Position numbers and translations under genes: made by a program. This document shows positions 15,143-22,517 of a DNA stretch of 64,000 nt, piece by piece. Each line of letters opens with the position of its first letter. Within the stretch, counting starts at the first letter, position 1. The stretch is from contig NZ_JOEY01000031.1 of assembly GCF_000718165.1 (NCBI RefSeq), positions 1 to 64,000 of the forward strand. Reading direction: 5' to 3'. This stretch comes from Streptomyces fulvoviolaceus. Lineage in GTDB: Bacteria > Actinomycetota > Actinomycetes > Streptomycetales > Streptomycetaceae. Below the pieces are notes generated by a model. The model searched no databases. It had not been told where the DNA came from and was given only the letters and a program-made list of their open reading frames with translations.

Positions 15143-15358
15143 AACGCCTCACCCCGGCTGCGGGCGTTGGTCAGGGCCACGCCTGCCGACAGCTTCTCCG
15201 CTGCCGTAGCGGCTGGAGGGGCCCGTGCGTCCCATTCCCGCCCCTCGCCGATCGGGCCGGACCTGCCAGTACGGCCCCTCGTGTCCCTTGGCCTCGCCGA
15301 CCTTGCGCGTCGCCTCGTCGCACACCAGGTCGCCGATCTCCGGCGCGTACCCGTTCAT
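15139..15358 (-). pseudogene. Small YAPxxGDLV-type protein gene with a single-base frameshift
   Basis: The gene starts MNGYAPEIGDLVCDEATRK and continues to GHEGPYWQVRP, typical of a small Streptomyces protein whose next block is usually GGGREWDA. Here the original frame runs into an unlikely Arg/Gly-rich tail. Removing one base just after the CGGCCC codons (about 15263-15275) restores REWDARAPPAATAAEKLSAG and a stop at 15139-15141 that overlaps the next gene's GTG. The restored frame fits both the family pattern and the operon overlap, so I read this as a recent frameshift or a sequencing error. Confidence 0.62.
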
Positions 15359-15501
15359 GCGCACCCTCGCAGGAGCACGTCGGCCCGCCGCAGCGCGACG
15401 TCAGCGCGCACCCGGCCCAGGGTGATCAGGTTCAGTGAGGGCGACGCCGTGTCCGCCCCCAGGGACGGCAGGACGATGCCCGCCGCCGTCAGCGCTGACA
15501 C
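15355..15501 (-). CDS. Small hypothetical protein (48 aa), first of micro-operon
   Basis: GTG at 15501 gives a 48-residue product beginning MSALTAAGIVLPSLGADT and containing LNLITLGRV. The pattern AGIxLPSLG, then (L)xxLGR and an alanine/leucine-rich end, recurs in small Streptomyces proteins placed just before the YAPxxGDLV gene. Its stop overlaps that gene's start by 4 nt (ATGA). The three genes (15501 to 14978) are therefore tightly coupled. The function is unknown. Confidence 0.55.
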   Translation of the reverse strand: MSALTAAGIVLPSLGADTASPSLNLITLGRVRADVALRRADVLLRGCA

Positions 15502-15598
15502 CGTCGGGACACGATGAGTCACCGAACACAGGGCAACCGCCTTGGTGCCCCGACATATTTCGCTCGGCGCGCGGCTTTCCCCCTGTCAGGATCTCTGC

Positions 15599-16477
15599 AT
15601 GAGATTGAACCCGGGGATCACCCTGGACTACGCCGACGACGTGCTGCGCCGTGCGGAGACGACGTGGGGCAACGCGCGTGGCGTGCAAGACCTCTACCGT
15701 GCCTACACCGATGCAATCCATGACACCTACCCCACGCTCAAACAGGCCTTCGCCGCCCCGGATCTCGCTGCCGGCCTGCACTCCACGGCTTACTGGAACC
15801 TGCTGCCGATCGGTGGTGGACGTCCAGAGCTCGGCGTCATCTATGACCCTGACGTGGCACGGATCGTGATGCGAGCCCAGCGTGCGGAGAACCAGGCGCT
15901 CACCACTGAGATCGAGAACCAGGTAAAGCTCCTGGAGCAAGCGCGCGCCGAACTGGACGAGTTGAAGAAGCTCGTAGCCCGGCCTGGTCTGCCCGTCGTC
16001 TACGACACCAACATGCTCAACCACTGGCAGCAGCCCGGCGACATTCGGTGGCGCGACGTCTTCAAGGCCCGGGACGAGAAGATCCCGCTGACCCGGCTTG
16101 TGGTTCCGCTGCGGGTGATCGACGAACTGGACAAGCAGAAGTACGGCCAAGGCGACCTCGCGAGGAAGGCCGCCACCGCCATCCGCTACCTGGAGCGCAT
16201 TTTCAGGGACAGCCAGCCCGGGCAGCCCGTGAGTCTGCGCGAAGGCGTCACGCTGGAGGCGTGGGTAGGCACCGATGACCGTGGTGGTGACGCTGACTTG
16301 TCGATCCTGCGCTGCGCCGCCGACCTGGACAACCTCCACCCGGACACGGGAGCCCGGGTGTTGACCGATGACGTCGGCATGCGCCTGCGCGCCAATCAAC
16401 TGGGCCTGAAGGTAGTGCGCTTGCCGGAGGAGCACAGAAAGAAAGGCACGGTTCTCGACGAGGTGCCGCCGCAGTAG
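15599..16477 (+). CDS. PIN-domain protein (probable ribonuclease)
   Basis: A 292-residue protein with a C-terminal PIN nuclease domain (about 133-280), the fold of metal-dependent single-strand RNases. The acidic cluster is complete: VVYDTNML (D136), LRVIDELDKQ (E176), GGDADLSIL (D231, D233) and VLTDDVGMRLRA (D257, D258). Residues 94-125 form a coiled coil (NQALTTEIENQVKLLEQARA), and the N-terminal 90 residues are unrecognised. The ATG at 15599 is chosen because it begins the ordered protein; CAGGAT 7 nt upstream could be a ribosome-binding site or the -10 of a leaderless transcript. No antitoxin-like partner is adjacent on the same strand, so this is not a typical VapBC pair. Confidence 0.75.
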   Translation: MRLNPGITLDYADDVLRRAETTWGNARGVQDLYRAYTDAIHDTYPTLKQAFAAPDLAAGLHSTAYWNLLPIGGGRPELGVIYDPDVARIVMRAQRAENQALTTEIENQVKLLEQARAELDELKKLVARPGLPVVYDTNMLNHWQQPGDIRWRDVFKARDEKIPLTRLVVPLRVIDELDKQKYGQGDLARKAATAIRYLERIFRDSQPGQPVSLREGVTLEAWVGTDDRGGDADLSILRCAADLDNLHPDTGARVLTDDVGMRLRANQLGLKVVRLPEEHRKKGTVLDEVPPQ

Positions 16478-16572
16478 GTCGAACCCGGCCACCGGAGCGC
16501 GCACTCGGGTGCCCCGAGCTGACACCCGCCCGGACAGCCACGGACTGGCCAGGCCGGACACAACTCGTCCTG

Positions 16573-16677
16573 TGTCCGGCACCCGCCGTCCTGTCCGGGC
16601 GGGATAGTGCCCTGTCCAGTGGCCCGGGACGTGTCCGGGATGTTGTCCTGTCCGCTCGTGTCCCGGCTACCGTGTCC
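16573..16677. repeat. Array of eight TGTCC repeats upstream of a small gene
   Basis: TGTCC begins at 16573, 16592, 16613, 16632, 16644, 16649, 16659 and 16673, often extended to TGTCCGG. The first four are 19-21 nt apart (two helical turns), and inverted GGACA copies lie at about 16533 and 16556. The array ends 5 nt before the ATG of the 70-residue gene. It looks like a multi-site operator; the binding protein is unknown. Confidence 0.55.
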
Positions 16678-16681
16678 CGCC

Positions 16682-16894
16682 ATGAAGTCCGAGATCGTGA
16701 GCATCGAGCAGTGGGACAGGCCGCAGCCGCAGCGTGACGGAACCTTGTGCAGCGCGCACGGCCGGACGTCCTGTAGCCGGGACCTCGTGGCCGAAGTGAT
16801 CCTGCGGGACGAGGGTAGCCCGCGCGTCAGATGGACGGTCTGTGACCACTGGCTCAAGACCAACCCCGATGCGATCGCCTACGACGCGCAGTAG
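16682..16894 (+). CDS. Small Cys/His-containing hypothetical protein (70 aa)
   Basis: A short gene, MKSEIVSIEQWDRPQPQRDG followed by TLCSAHGRTSCSRDLVAEV and RWTVCDHWLKTNPDAIAYDA. Cysteines 23, 31 and 54 with histidines 26 and 56 could bind zinc. The ATG at 16682 follows TACCGT-N9, which would suit a leaderless transcript. It lies between the TGTCC array and a terminator-like hairpin. It converges with the next gene. I do not recognise the family. Confidence 0.55.
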   Translation: MKSEIVSIEQWDRPQPQRDGTLCSAHGRTSCSRDLVAEVILRDEGSPRVRWTVCDHWLKTNPDAIAYDAQ

Positions 16895-16895
16895 C

Positions 16896-16916
16896 GCTGA
16901 GGGGGCTACCCTCGGC
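16896..16916. terminator. Hairpin between convergent small genes
   Basis: GCTGAGGG (16896-16903), a 5-nt loop and CCCTCGGC (16909-16916) pair with one G-T. It lies between the plus-strand 70-residue gene and the minus-strand 182-residue gene, whose stop codon falls in the loop. It may serve both directions. Confidence 0.5.
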
Positions 16917-17454
16917 CGACAGTGCGTCGCTCCAGCTCGACCAGGCGGGACAGCGCTGTCTGCACGTCGAGCAGTGCTTCGTGTGCCAGGGCGGCCATCT
17001 TCTGAACCCGCTCAATGTCACCTGCGTCGCGGAGAGCCTCTTCCCGCCGTCGGGCGACCGTGCTCGCACCGCTTCGGGTCTCGCGCACGTCATACGCATA
17101 CCTGAACATGACCCGGGGCGGAGGCGCGAGCGCGAAGATCCTGTCCCATGTGTCGGCTACGCGTGTCATGGCCAGCTTGAGCGCCGCGTCACCTCGGCGT
17201 TCGGCGGAGTCCCGCAGGGCCCGGGCGGCTTCTCGCCGGTCCTTATGCATGAACCAGTCCGAGCGGACGCCTCCGGACGCCACCTCTTCCAGGAGGGCGC
17301 GGAACTCGGTGAGTTGCGTGCGCAATTCCTCAGCCTCAGGACCCAGGGCGAGGTGATGACGGCGTACCCACCACCCCTTCCACACGCCGTTGCCGACGGC
17401 CCATAGGAAGGCCAGCCAACCGGGCGTGAACTTGAGCCAGTCGGCGAGTGTCAT
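16906..17454 (-). CDS. Hypothetical protein with N-terminal membrane helix and coiled coil (182 aa)
   Basis: MTLADWLKFTPGWLAFLWAV puts a hydrophobic segment at residues 9-28, followed by basic residues (RRHH). The protein is probably anchored with its body in the cytoplasm. The rest is charged helix, with long heptad-like stretches (EELRTQLTEFRALLEEV, then MAALAHEALLDVQTALSRLVEL). No domain is recognised. The ATG at 17454 lies in a 22-bp block that is nearly identical to the start region of the nuclease-like gene, suggesting shared control. Confidence 0.6.
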   Translation of the reverse strand: MTLADWLKFTPGWLAFLWAVGNGVWKGWWVRRHHLALGPEAEELRTQLTEFRALLEEVASGGVRSDWFMHKDRREAARALRDSAERRGDAALKLAMTRVADTWDRIFALAPPPRVMFRYAYDVRETRSGASTVARRREEALRDAGDIERVQKMAALAHEALLDVQTALSRLVELERRTVGRG

Positions 17455-17472
17455 GCACGGGATTGTGACGGC
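17451..17472 (-). promoter_or_regulatory. Shared 22-bp start/promoter block
   Basis: TCATGCACGG at 17451 followed by ATTGTGAC and GC matches 14870-14891 at 20 of 22 positions. Read leftward it is a CACAAT hexamer 7 nt before the ATG of each gene, as expected for a leaderless -10 box. The same block thus starts two otherwise unrelated genes in this island. Confidence 0.55.
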
Positions 17473-17531
17473 TGCGCACTGCGGCGGAGGCTGATTTTAA
17501 AGAAGTCGAGCCGGCAAAGGGCCACCCCAGG

Positions 17532-17732
17532 TCAGGTGGCGTAGTACCGCCCGTCCTCCACACGCGCCTGATGGCACTCACGCGGCAACCGCAGCACCGT
17601 CGACAGCCAGCTCCGCACGTACGCCGAATCCGTCACGGCGAGTAGCTCCGTCCCTGTGAGTTCCGGGAACGTCCGGACCACGGCCAGCACCCGCCGTCGC
17701 TGCGTGGAGGCGATCGCATCGATGTCGCCCAT
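17532..17732 (-). CDS. Small hypothetical protein (66 aa)
   Basis: ATG at 17732 gives MGDIDAIASTQRRRVLAVV then RTFPELTGTELLAVTDSAYV and ends RVEDGRYYAT. The pattern is mostly helical and soluble and might be a small helix-turn-helix (LTGTELLAV), but this is not certain. The stop lies in the loop of a small GCCACC/GGTGGC stem (17521-17540). The 190 nt upstream (17733-17923), before the TnpB-like gene, hold only the palindrome CCGGTACCGG (17845-17854). Confidence 0.5.
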   Translation of the reverse strand: MGDIDAIASTQRRRVLAVVRTFPELTGTELLAVTDSAYVRSWLSTVLRLPRECHQARVEDGRYYAT

Positions 17733-17923
17733 CGGCTCAGACCCGCCCGTACGAGGTGGTCGGCGATGGCCTCGCCGTACGCCCTCGGGCAGCCCGCGCA
17801 CGAGTGTTGCGATGCGTCGTCTCCGTCAGTGTCATGCCGGGTGTCCGGTACCGGCGTTGTCGGTGTCGTATGCGAATGCGTAGATCGAATGTGTGACCTT
17901 TTCGTAAGGGTGTCGTTGATCGG

Positions 17924-19933
17924 ATGACAGGACCACGGGCGGGGAAGGGGGCAGCGGTGAGCCGAAAGCTACCGCTTGGTGAGGGCGAGACGGCCCGTAC
18001 CGCCTGTGCCCGTGGTTCGCTACGTGCGGGTGTGGTGGAGAAGACGGGCGAGGTGCTGCCGACCGCTGCGCTGACGCAACGGGTCGGCTGGGCTGCCGAT
18101 CTGGTGAACGGCATGGCCACCGAGCTGCTGGCCACGCACTGGAATGACGCCGACGTGGACAGGCTCGCCTCCGGGGTGGACGCCGGGGGCCAGTCGCTGC
18201 CGTCCAACGCATGGATGGCACTGCGGCGTCTCGGCTGGGCAGCCGCACCGGCCGCGGGTATCCGCGTCAACGACCGGATCGTGCGCATGGCCCAGGAGCA
18301 GGCCGGGCGCACCTTGCGGTCGGTGAAGTGGCGGACCGACCTGACCGCCGGAGTCATCAAGACCTGGCCTGCCGAGCCGGGCAGGCGTACCCCGGGCGAG
18401 TGGGACGCCGTCCGTGAGGCCGTCCCCGACGGGCGGCACCTGCCCTCCAGCGTCATCAACTCCCGTACCCGGCAGGTCGTCGCCTACGTCAAGAGGCACG
18501 GCCGACGGCCGGCCGACGTGTTCGAGCTGGAGGCCGCACCCCACGGCGCGCGGATGCTGCTGCTGTCGGCTTGTGACGGGCAGCAGGCGTCGATCGCACG
18601 CGGTGACGATCCGGGCCGGGCGCTGCTGCGGCTGCAGCTGCCCGTGCGCCCGGACCCGCGCTCCTACCAGGACTGGGCCTGGGTGGCCTGCCCCATCACG
18701 CTCCCGCCCACGATCCCGCCCGGCGCGGTGCTGCACCTGCCCACGCTCCGCGTCCACCAGGGCCGGGTGCGGGCCGATCTGGCCTACACCCATGCCGTGC
18801 CCACGGCCCGGCGCAGTGGGCACGCTGTCGCCCTCGGTGTGGACTGGGGCCTGAACACGCTGCTCAGCGCGGGCGCGGTCCGGCTGCACGATAACGGCAA
18901 GATCAGCGCTCTTGGCGCCGGGAGCATGTTCCGCGCGGCCGGTGTGCTGGCCAAACAGCACCGGCTGCGGCGCGAGAGCGAGCACCTGCACGCCAAGACC
19001 GGCCACTACGAGCGCCTCATGGCCGGGGATGCGCAGCATCCGTTGACGGGCAGACAGCATGTGCTCGCCGAGGAGATCCGGTACGTCTCCGGCCGCCGCT
19101 CCAACCTCAACGACGCCCTGGCGTGGGCTGCGGCCCGCTGGGCGGTCGACCAGGCCATCACCGCAGGCGCGAGCGTGATCTACGTCGAGGACCTCCGCTC
19201 GATGGAGGCACGGGGCATGAGCCGCACCCTGAACACCCGCCTGTCCCAGCAGGTACGCGGCAAGGTTGTGGAACGGATGCGGCACCTGGCCGCTGAAACC
19301 GGTATCGCCGTGGTGGCCGTCCCAGCCCGGGGCACGTCCCGGCACTGCCCGCGCTGTCTCGTTCCGCTACGGCACCGCAAAGCCCCCGACCGACCCACCG
19401 CACCCGGCTGGAAATGGGCCATCTGCCCCAACCCGGATTGCGGCTGGCAGGGCGACCGCGACACCGGGGCGTGGCAGCGTATCGCCGCACGCGGCCTGAC
19501 CCACCAGACGAAGACTGTGGTGGACCGTACCGACGGTTCCATGGTGATCCGCTCGGTGGTGGACGAGCTCGAAACCAAAGCCGTGGTCACCCCGACCACC
19601 ACGAAAACCAGCCGGAGGGACCGGTCCAAGACCGGACCCACCCGGCCTCGTTCCACACGCCCGGCGCCCAGGCGACGCAGGGCACCCTCCCCCACCGGCC
19701 CTTCGGGTCCGGCGGGCAAGCGTCCGGAGGGGCACGCATCTACGGGCCGGAGGTGGCTGCCCCGCGCAGCCCACCGGCATCAGGGCGTGACGACGATCAG
19801 CACACCCACCACCGGTCACCGGCCACGAGGAGCGGCACTGGGCGCAGGATTCCACCTGCACGCCCACGCCACCCCGCCACGATGGGCACACTCCATGCCA
19901 GACGCTACGTCTTGCATGGGATCGCTGAACTGA
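17924..19933 (+). CDS. TnpB-like RNA-guided nuclease / IS200-IS605-type transposase protein (669 aa)
   Basis: A long member of the TnpB family, whose studied members are RNA-guided DNA nucleases encoded by IS200/IS605-type elements. The split RuvC core is intact: ALGVDWGLNTLLS (D307), VIYVEDLRSM (E422) and WQGDRDTGAWQRIAARG (D511/D513). Between the second and third RuvC parts is a zinc ribbon, HCPRC (C475, C478) and CPNPDC (C501, C506). The N-terminal 300 residues are longer than in compact TnpBs (about 400 aa). Residues 555-669 are Thr/Pro/Arg-rich and probably disordered, and the DNA there overlaps the likely guide-RNA region. No tnpA lies nearby, so the element cannot move on its own as seen here. 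Confidence 0.8.
   Translation: MTGPRAGKGAAVSRKLPLGEGETARTACARGSLRAGVVEKTGEVLPTAALTQRVGWAADLVNGMATELLATHWNDADVDRLASGVDAGGQSLPSNAWMALRRLGWAAAPAAGIRVNDRIVRMAQEQAGRTLRSVKWRTDLTAGVIKTWPAEPGRRTPGEWDAVREAVPDGRHLPSSVINSRTRQVVAYVKRHGRRPADVFELEAAPHGARMLLLSACDGQQASIARGDDPGRALLRLQLPVRPDPRSYQDWAWVACPITLPPTIPPGAVLHLPTLRVHQGRVRADLAYTHAVPTARRSGHAVALGVDWGLNTLLSAGAVRLHDNGKISALGAGSMFRAAGVLAKQHRLRRESEHLHAKTGHYERLMAGDAQHPLTGRQHVLAEEIRYVSGRRSNLNDALAWAAARWAVDQAITAGASVIYVEDLRSMEARGMSRTLNTRLSQQVRGKVVERMRHLAAETGIAVVAVPARGTSRHCPRCLVPLRHRKAPDRPTAPGWKWAICPNPDCGWQGDRDTGAWQRIAARGLTHQTKTVVDRTDGSMVIRSVVDELETKAVVTPTTTKTSRRDRSKTGPTRPRSTRPAPRRRRAPSPTGPSGPAGKRPEGHASTGRRWLPRAAHRHQGVTTISTPTTGHRPRGAALGAGFHLHAHATPPRWAHSMPDATSCMGSLN
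19893..19919 (+). mobile_element. Candidate right-end hairpin of the TnpB element / 3' scaffold of a guide RNA
   Basis: CCATGCCAGACG (19893-19904), loop CTA, CGTCTTGCATGG (19908-19919): a 12-bp stem with one mismatch, inside the last codons of the TnpB-like gene. IS200/IS605 elements end in subterminal hairpins like this, and TnpB guide RNAs end at the same right boundary. The guide would be the flanking bases from about 19930. The left end is not identified. Confidence 0.5.
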
Positions 19934-19979
19934 TCAGAGACGCTTAGGACCACGCCTGCAGAGGGTGCACAGTGGACGT

Positions 19980-20975
19980 ATGAGCGCGCACGCTCTGGAC
20001 AAGGACCTGGACGCCCTCGCCGCCTCGGCACGGGCGGCGCTGGTGCGGGAGATCGACGCGAGCGGGGCCTGGGCCGCCGACCCGGTGTGGCGGGAGGCCT
20101 TCGAACAGGTGCCGCGGCACCTGTTCGTGCCGTACTACTACGTCGGCGTCATGGGCGGCCATGAGCGGCGGTGGGGCGAGAGCGCCGACCCGCGCACGCG
20201 CGAAGCCTGGGTGCGTGGGGCGTACGTCGACGCCCCGCTGGCCACCCGGCTGCGCGACGGCGAGCTGGTCTCCTCCAGCAGCCAGCCCTCGCTCATGGCG
20301 ATGATGCTGACCGAACTGCGGGTGCGGGACGGCGACCGAGTCCTGGAGATCGGCGCGGGCACGGGCTACAACGCGGCCCTGCTCGCCCACCGGCTCGGGA
20401 ACGACGACCTCGTCACCACCATCGACCTGGATACGGACATCACCGAGGCGGCACGGAGGCATCTGGCCGCCGCCGGCTACCGCCCCGTCGTCGTCACCGG
20501 CGACGGAGCCCGCGGGGTTCCGGAACGCGCCCCCTTCGACCGGATCATCGCCACCTGCACCCTGCCCTCGATCCCGCGCGCCTGGCTCGCCCAGTGCCGC
20601 CCCGGCGCGCGCATCCTGACCCCGCTCGCCACCGGCCTGATCGCCCTGACCGTGCACGACACGGGGCAGGACACCGGCCACGCCGAGGGACGCTTCCTGC
20701 ACACGCCCGCCTACTTCGTCCCGCTGCGCGGCAGCGAGCGGTCCGACGCCGAGCCCGCGCACCTCGGCGGGGTGCCGCGCCGGGCCCGGGAGAGCGAGCT
20801 GTTCCGCTTCCTGTTGGCCCTGACCCACGGCAGCCTCGAACCGCAGGAGGCGTACGCACTGTGGGAGCGCGAGGGACAACCGCGGCGGGAGCGCTACGGC
20901 ATCACGGTCCGCGGAGAGAGCGAGTGGGCGTGGCTGGACGAGCCGGAGGGGCCGTATGCCTGGCCCCTCCGATGA
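19980..20975 (+). CDS. Protein-L-isoaspartate O-methyltransferase-like protein
   Basis: A 331-residue SAM-dependent methyltransferase of the PCMT type, which methylates abnormal isoaspartyl residues for repair or, in some actinobacteria, modifies peptides. Visible parts are the N-terminal VWREAFEQVPRHLFVPYYY, the substrate loop ELVSSSSQPSLMAMML, the SAM motif VLEIGAGTGYNAALLA and motif II YDRII-like FDRIIATCTLPSIP. The C-terminal 100 residues go beyond the classical enzyme (about 210 aa). The ATG at 19980 is preferred; GTG at 19965 is an alternative. The gene starts 46 nt after the TnpB-like gene and is the first normal chromosomal gene right of the island. It converges with the FHA gene, 9 nt apart. 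Confidence 0.8.
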   Translation: MSAHALDKDLDALAASARAALVREIDASGAWAADPVWREAFEQVPRHLFVPYYYVGVMGGHERRWGESADPRTREAWVRGAYVDAPLATRLRDGELVSSSSQPSLMAMMLTELRVRDGDRVLEIGAGTGYNAALLAHRLGNDDLVTTIDLDTDITEAARRHLAAAGYRPVVVTGDGARGVPERAPFDRIIATCTLPSIPRAWLAQCRPGARILTPLATGLIALTVHDTGQDTGHAEGRFLHTPAYFVPLRGSERSDAEPAHLGGVPRRARESELFRFLLALTHGSLEPQEAYALWEREGQPRRERYGITVRGESEWAWLDEPEGPYAWPLR

Positions 20976-20984
20976 ACCTGCGGA

Positions 20985-22469
20985 TCAGCCCCGACGAACC
21001 GTGATCGTCGTCCAGGCGCCCACGTGCACCCGGTCCCCGTCCTGCAGCGGCACCGGCACGAACGGCTGGATCGGCTCCTCGCCGCCGTTGACCGTCGTGC
21101 CGTTCGTCGAGTTCTGGTCGACGACCGCCCAGGAGCCGTCCGGCTGCTGCACCAGCACCGCGTGCTGGTGCGAGACGCCCGGGTCCTCCGGCGGCACCGA
21201 CAGGTCGACGTCGGGGGTGTCGCCGGTGGAGTGCCGACGGCGACCGATGGTGACCTGGTTGCCGGTCAGCGTGCGCTGCTGCTCGGGGGAGTACGCGGGC
21301 AGGTTCAGGCCCGCGGCCTCGGGCCCCGAGCGCTGCATCATCGCCATGAAGTAGTCGCGGTCCGGACCGATCGTCGCGATCCAGGTCGCCGGGCCCTGCT
21401 GGAAGGACGGGCCGGGCGGGGCGGGCGGGGCCTGGGTGGAGCCCTGCTGGGGGTAGCCGTAGCCACCGCCGGGGCCGCCCGGGCCGCCACCGGGACCGCC
21501 GGGTGCGGTGGACGACGGCGGGGAGATCACCCAGTCGTCGGTGCCGCCGCCGAAGGACGGACCGCCGGGCTGCTGGCGCTCCTGCGGGTAGGCGGGCGCG
21601 CCCTGCTGCTGGAACGCCTGCGGACCGCCACTCGTGGCACCGGGGCCGGGACCATGACCGGGCCCGGCCTGCGGGGTCGGCCCGGGCGGCGGCGGAACCG
21701 GGCGGGAGGGGTCGCCGAAGTTGGGCTGGCCGGGCGGACCAGGACGCGAGGGGTTCCCGGGGTAGCCGGACGGGTCTCCGGGGAAGCCGGAGGGACCGGG
21801 CTGCTGCCCGGGGTGTGAGGGGTCGGCACCGAAATTGGGCCGGGACGGGTCTCCGGGGAAGCCGGAAGGACCGGGCCCACCCGGCGCACCGGGTCCACCG
21901 GGCGGCCGCGACGGATCGCCGGGGAAGCCGGAAGGCGGCCCGCCCTGACCCGAGGGCCCCGACGGCTCGGAGCCGAACGGCGGGATCGGCTCGGCGGGAC
22001 GGTTCACCTGCGAGGGACGCGAGCCCTGGTACTCGTACGAGTCACCGCCGCCGTAGGACGGTCCGGGCGGCGGGCCCGGCGGCGGCCCCTGCTGGAAGTG
22101 CGAGGGCAGGCCGGGTCCGGGCGCCTGCGGGCGCGGCGCGGCCGGGGTGTACGAGGTCGCCGTGTTGGTGAGGAAGTTCCACCGGCACTCCTCGCAGAAC
22201 GGCGCACCGCCCTCACGGGGCGTGCGGCACTGCGGGCACAGCTCCGGCTCGTGATCCGGCACGGCGGACAGGTGCGGACGCCCACCGGGCTGGCCGCCGG
22301 GATGTCCGCCGGGCTGGCCGGGCGCGCCCGGAGGCGGCGGGAAGCCGTAGCCGCCACCGCCGGGGGGCGGCGGCGGAGGGGGCGGAGGCACGGCACCGGC
22401 CATGCGGTGACCGCAGACCTCGCACCAGTCGTCGGAACCCGACTGGTGTCCGTTCGGGCAGGTCGGCAT
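20985..22469 (-). CDS. FHA-domain protein with N-terminal zinc ribbons (494 aa)
   Basis: A phosphothreonine-reading protein and the last gene of the PknG-type operon. The N-terminus has two zinc ribbons: CPNGH with CEVCGH (residues 4-21), and CPQC with CEEC further on. They flank a Pro/Gly-rich linker, and a roughly 200-residue Pro/Gly/Ser low-complexity region follows. The C-terminal FHA domain contains IGRRRHSTG, GVSHQHAVLV and NSTNGTTVNG, which supply the Arg, Ser/His and Asn contacts for phosphothreonine. It probably binds the kinase or its substrates, as GarA/OdhI do for PknG in mycobacteria and corynebacteria, although its layout differs. The downstream effector is unknown. Confidence 0.87.
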   Translation of the reverse strand: MPTCPNGHQSGSDDWCEVCGHRMAGAVPPPPPPPPPGGGGYGFPPPPGAPGQPGGHPGGQPGGRPHLSAVPDHEPELCPQCRTPREGGAPFCEECRWNFLTNTATSYTPAAPRPQAPGPGLPSHFQQGPPPGPPPGPSYGGGDSYEYQGSRPSQVNRPAEPIPPFGSEPSGPSGQGGPPSGFPGDPSRPPGGPGAPGGPGPSGFPGDPSRPNFGADPSHPGQQPGPSGFPGDPSGYPGNPSRPGPPGQPNFGDPSRPVPPPPGPTPQAGPGHGPGPGATSGGPQAFQQQGAPAYPQERQQPGGPSFGGGTDDWVISPPSSTAPGGPGGGPGGPGGGYGYPQQGSTQAPPAPPGPSFQQGPATWIATIGPDRDYFMAMMQRSGPEAAGLNLPAYSPEQQRTLTGNQVTIGRRRHSTGDTPDVDLSVPPEDPGVSHQHAVLVQQPDGSWAVVDQNSTNGTTVNGGEEPIQPFVPVPLQDGDRVHVGAWTTITVRRG

Positions 22470-22495
22470 GTCGGCGCTTCCCCCTCTCCTTCGGT

Positions 22496-22517
22496 GTCCT
22501 ACTAGGGTCCTACTAGG
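22496..22517. repeat. Perfect 11-bp tandem duplication
   Basis: GTCCTACTAGG occurs twice in a row, immediately after the VWA stop and before the FHA gene. It contains the rare tetramer CTAG. Confidence 0.8.

Noticed and set aside
15599..16477. PIN gene as the toxin of a VapBC pair
   Set aside because: It is over twice the usual VapC length, has an N-terminal coiled coil and lacks an overlapping upstream antitoxin gene.
20985..22469. Repetitive Gly/Pro-coding DNA of the FHA gene as a possible CRISPR or minisatellite
   Set aside because: Repeats are short and imperfect and keep the protein frame; there are no regular spacers. They are the linker of a real protein.
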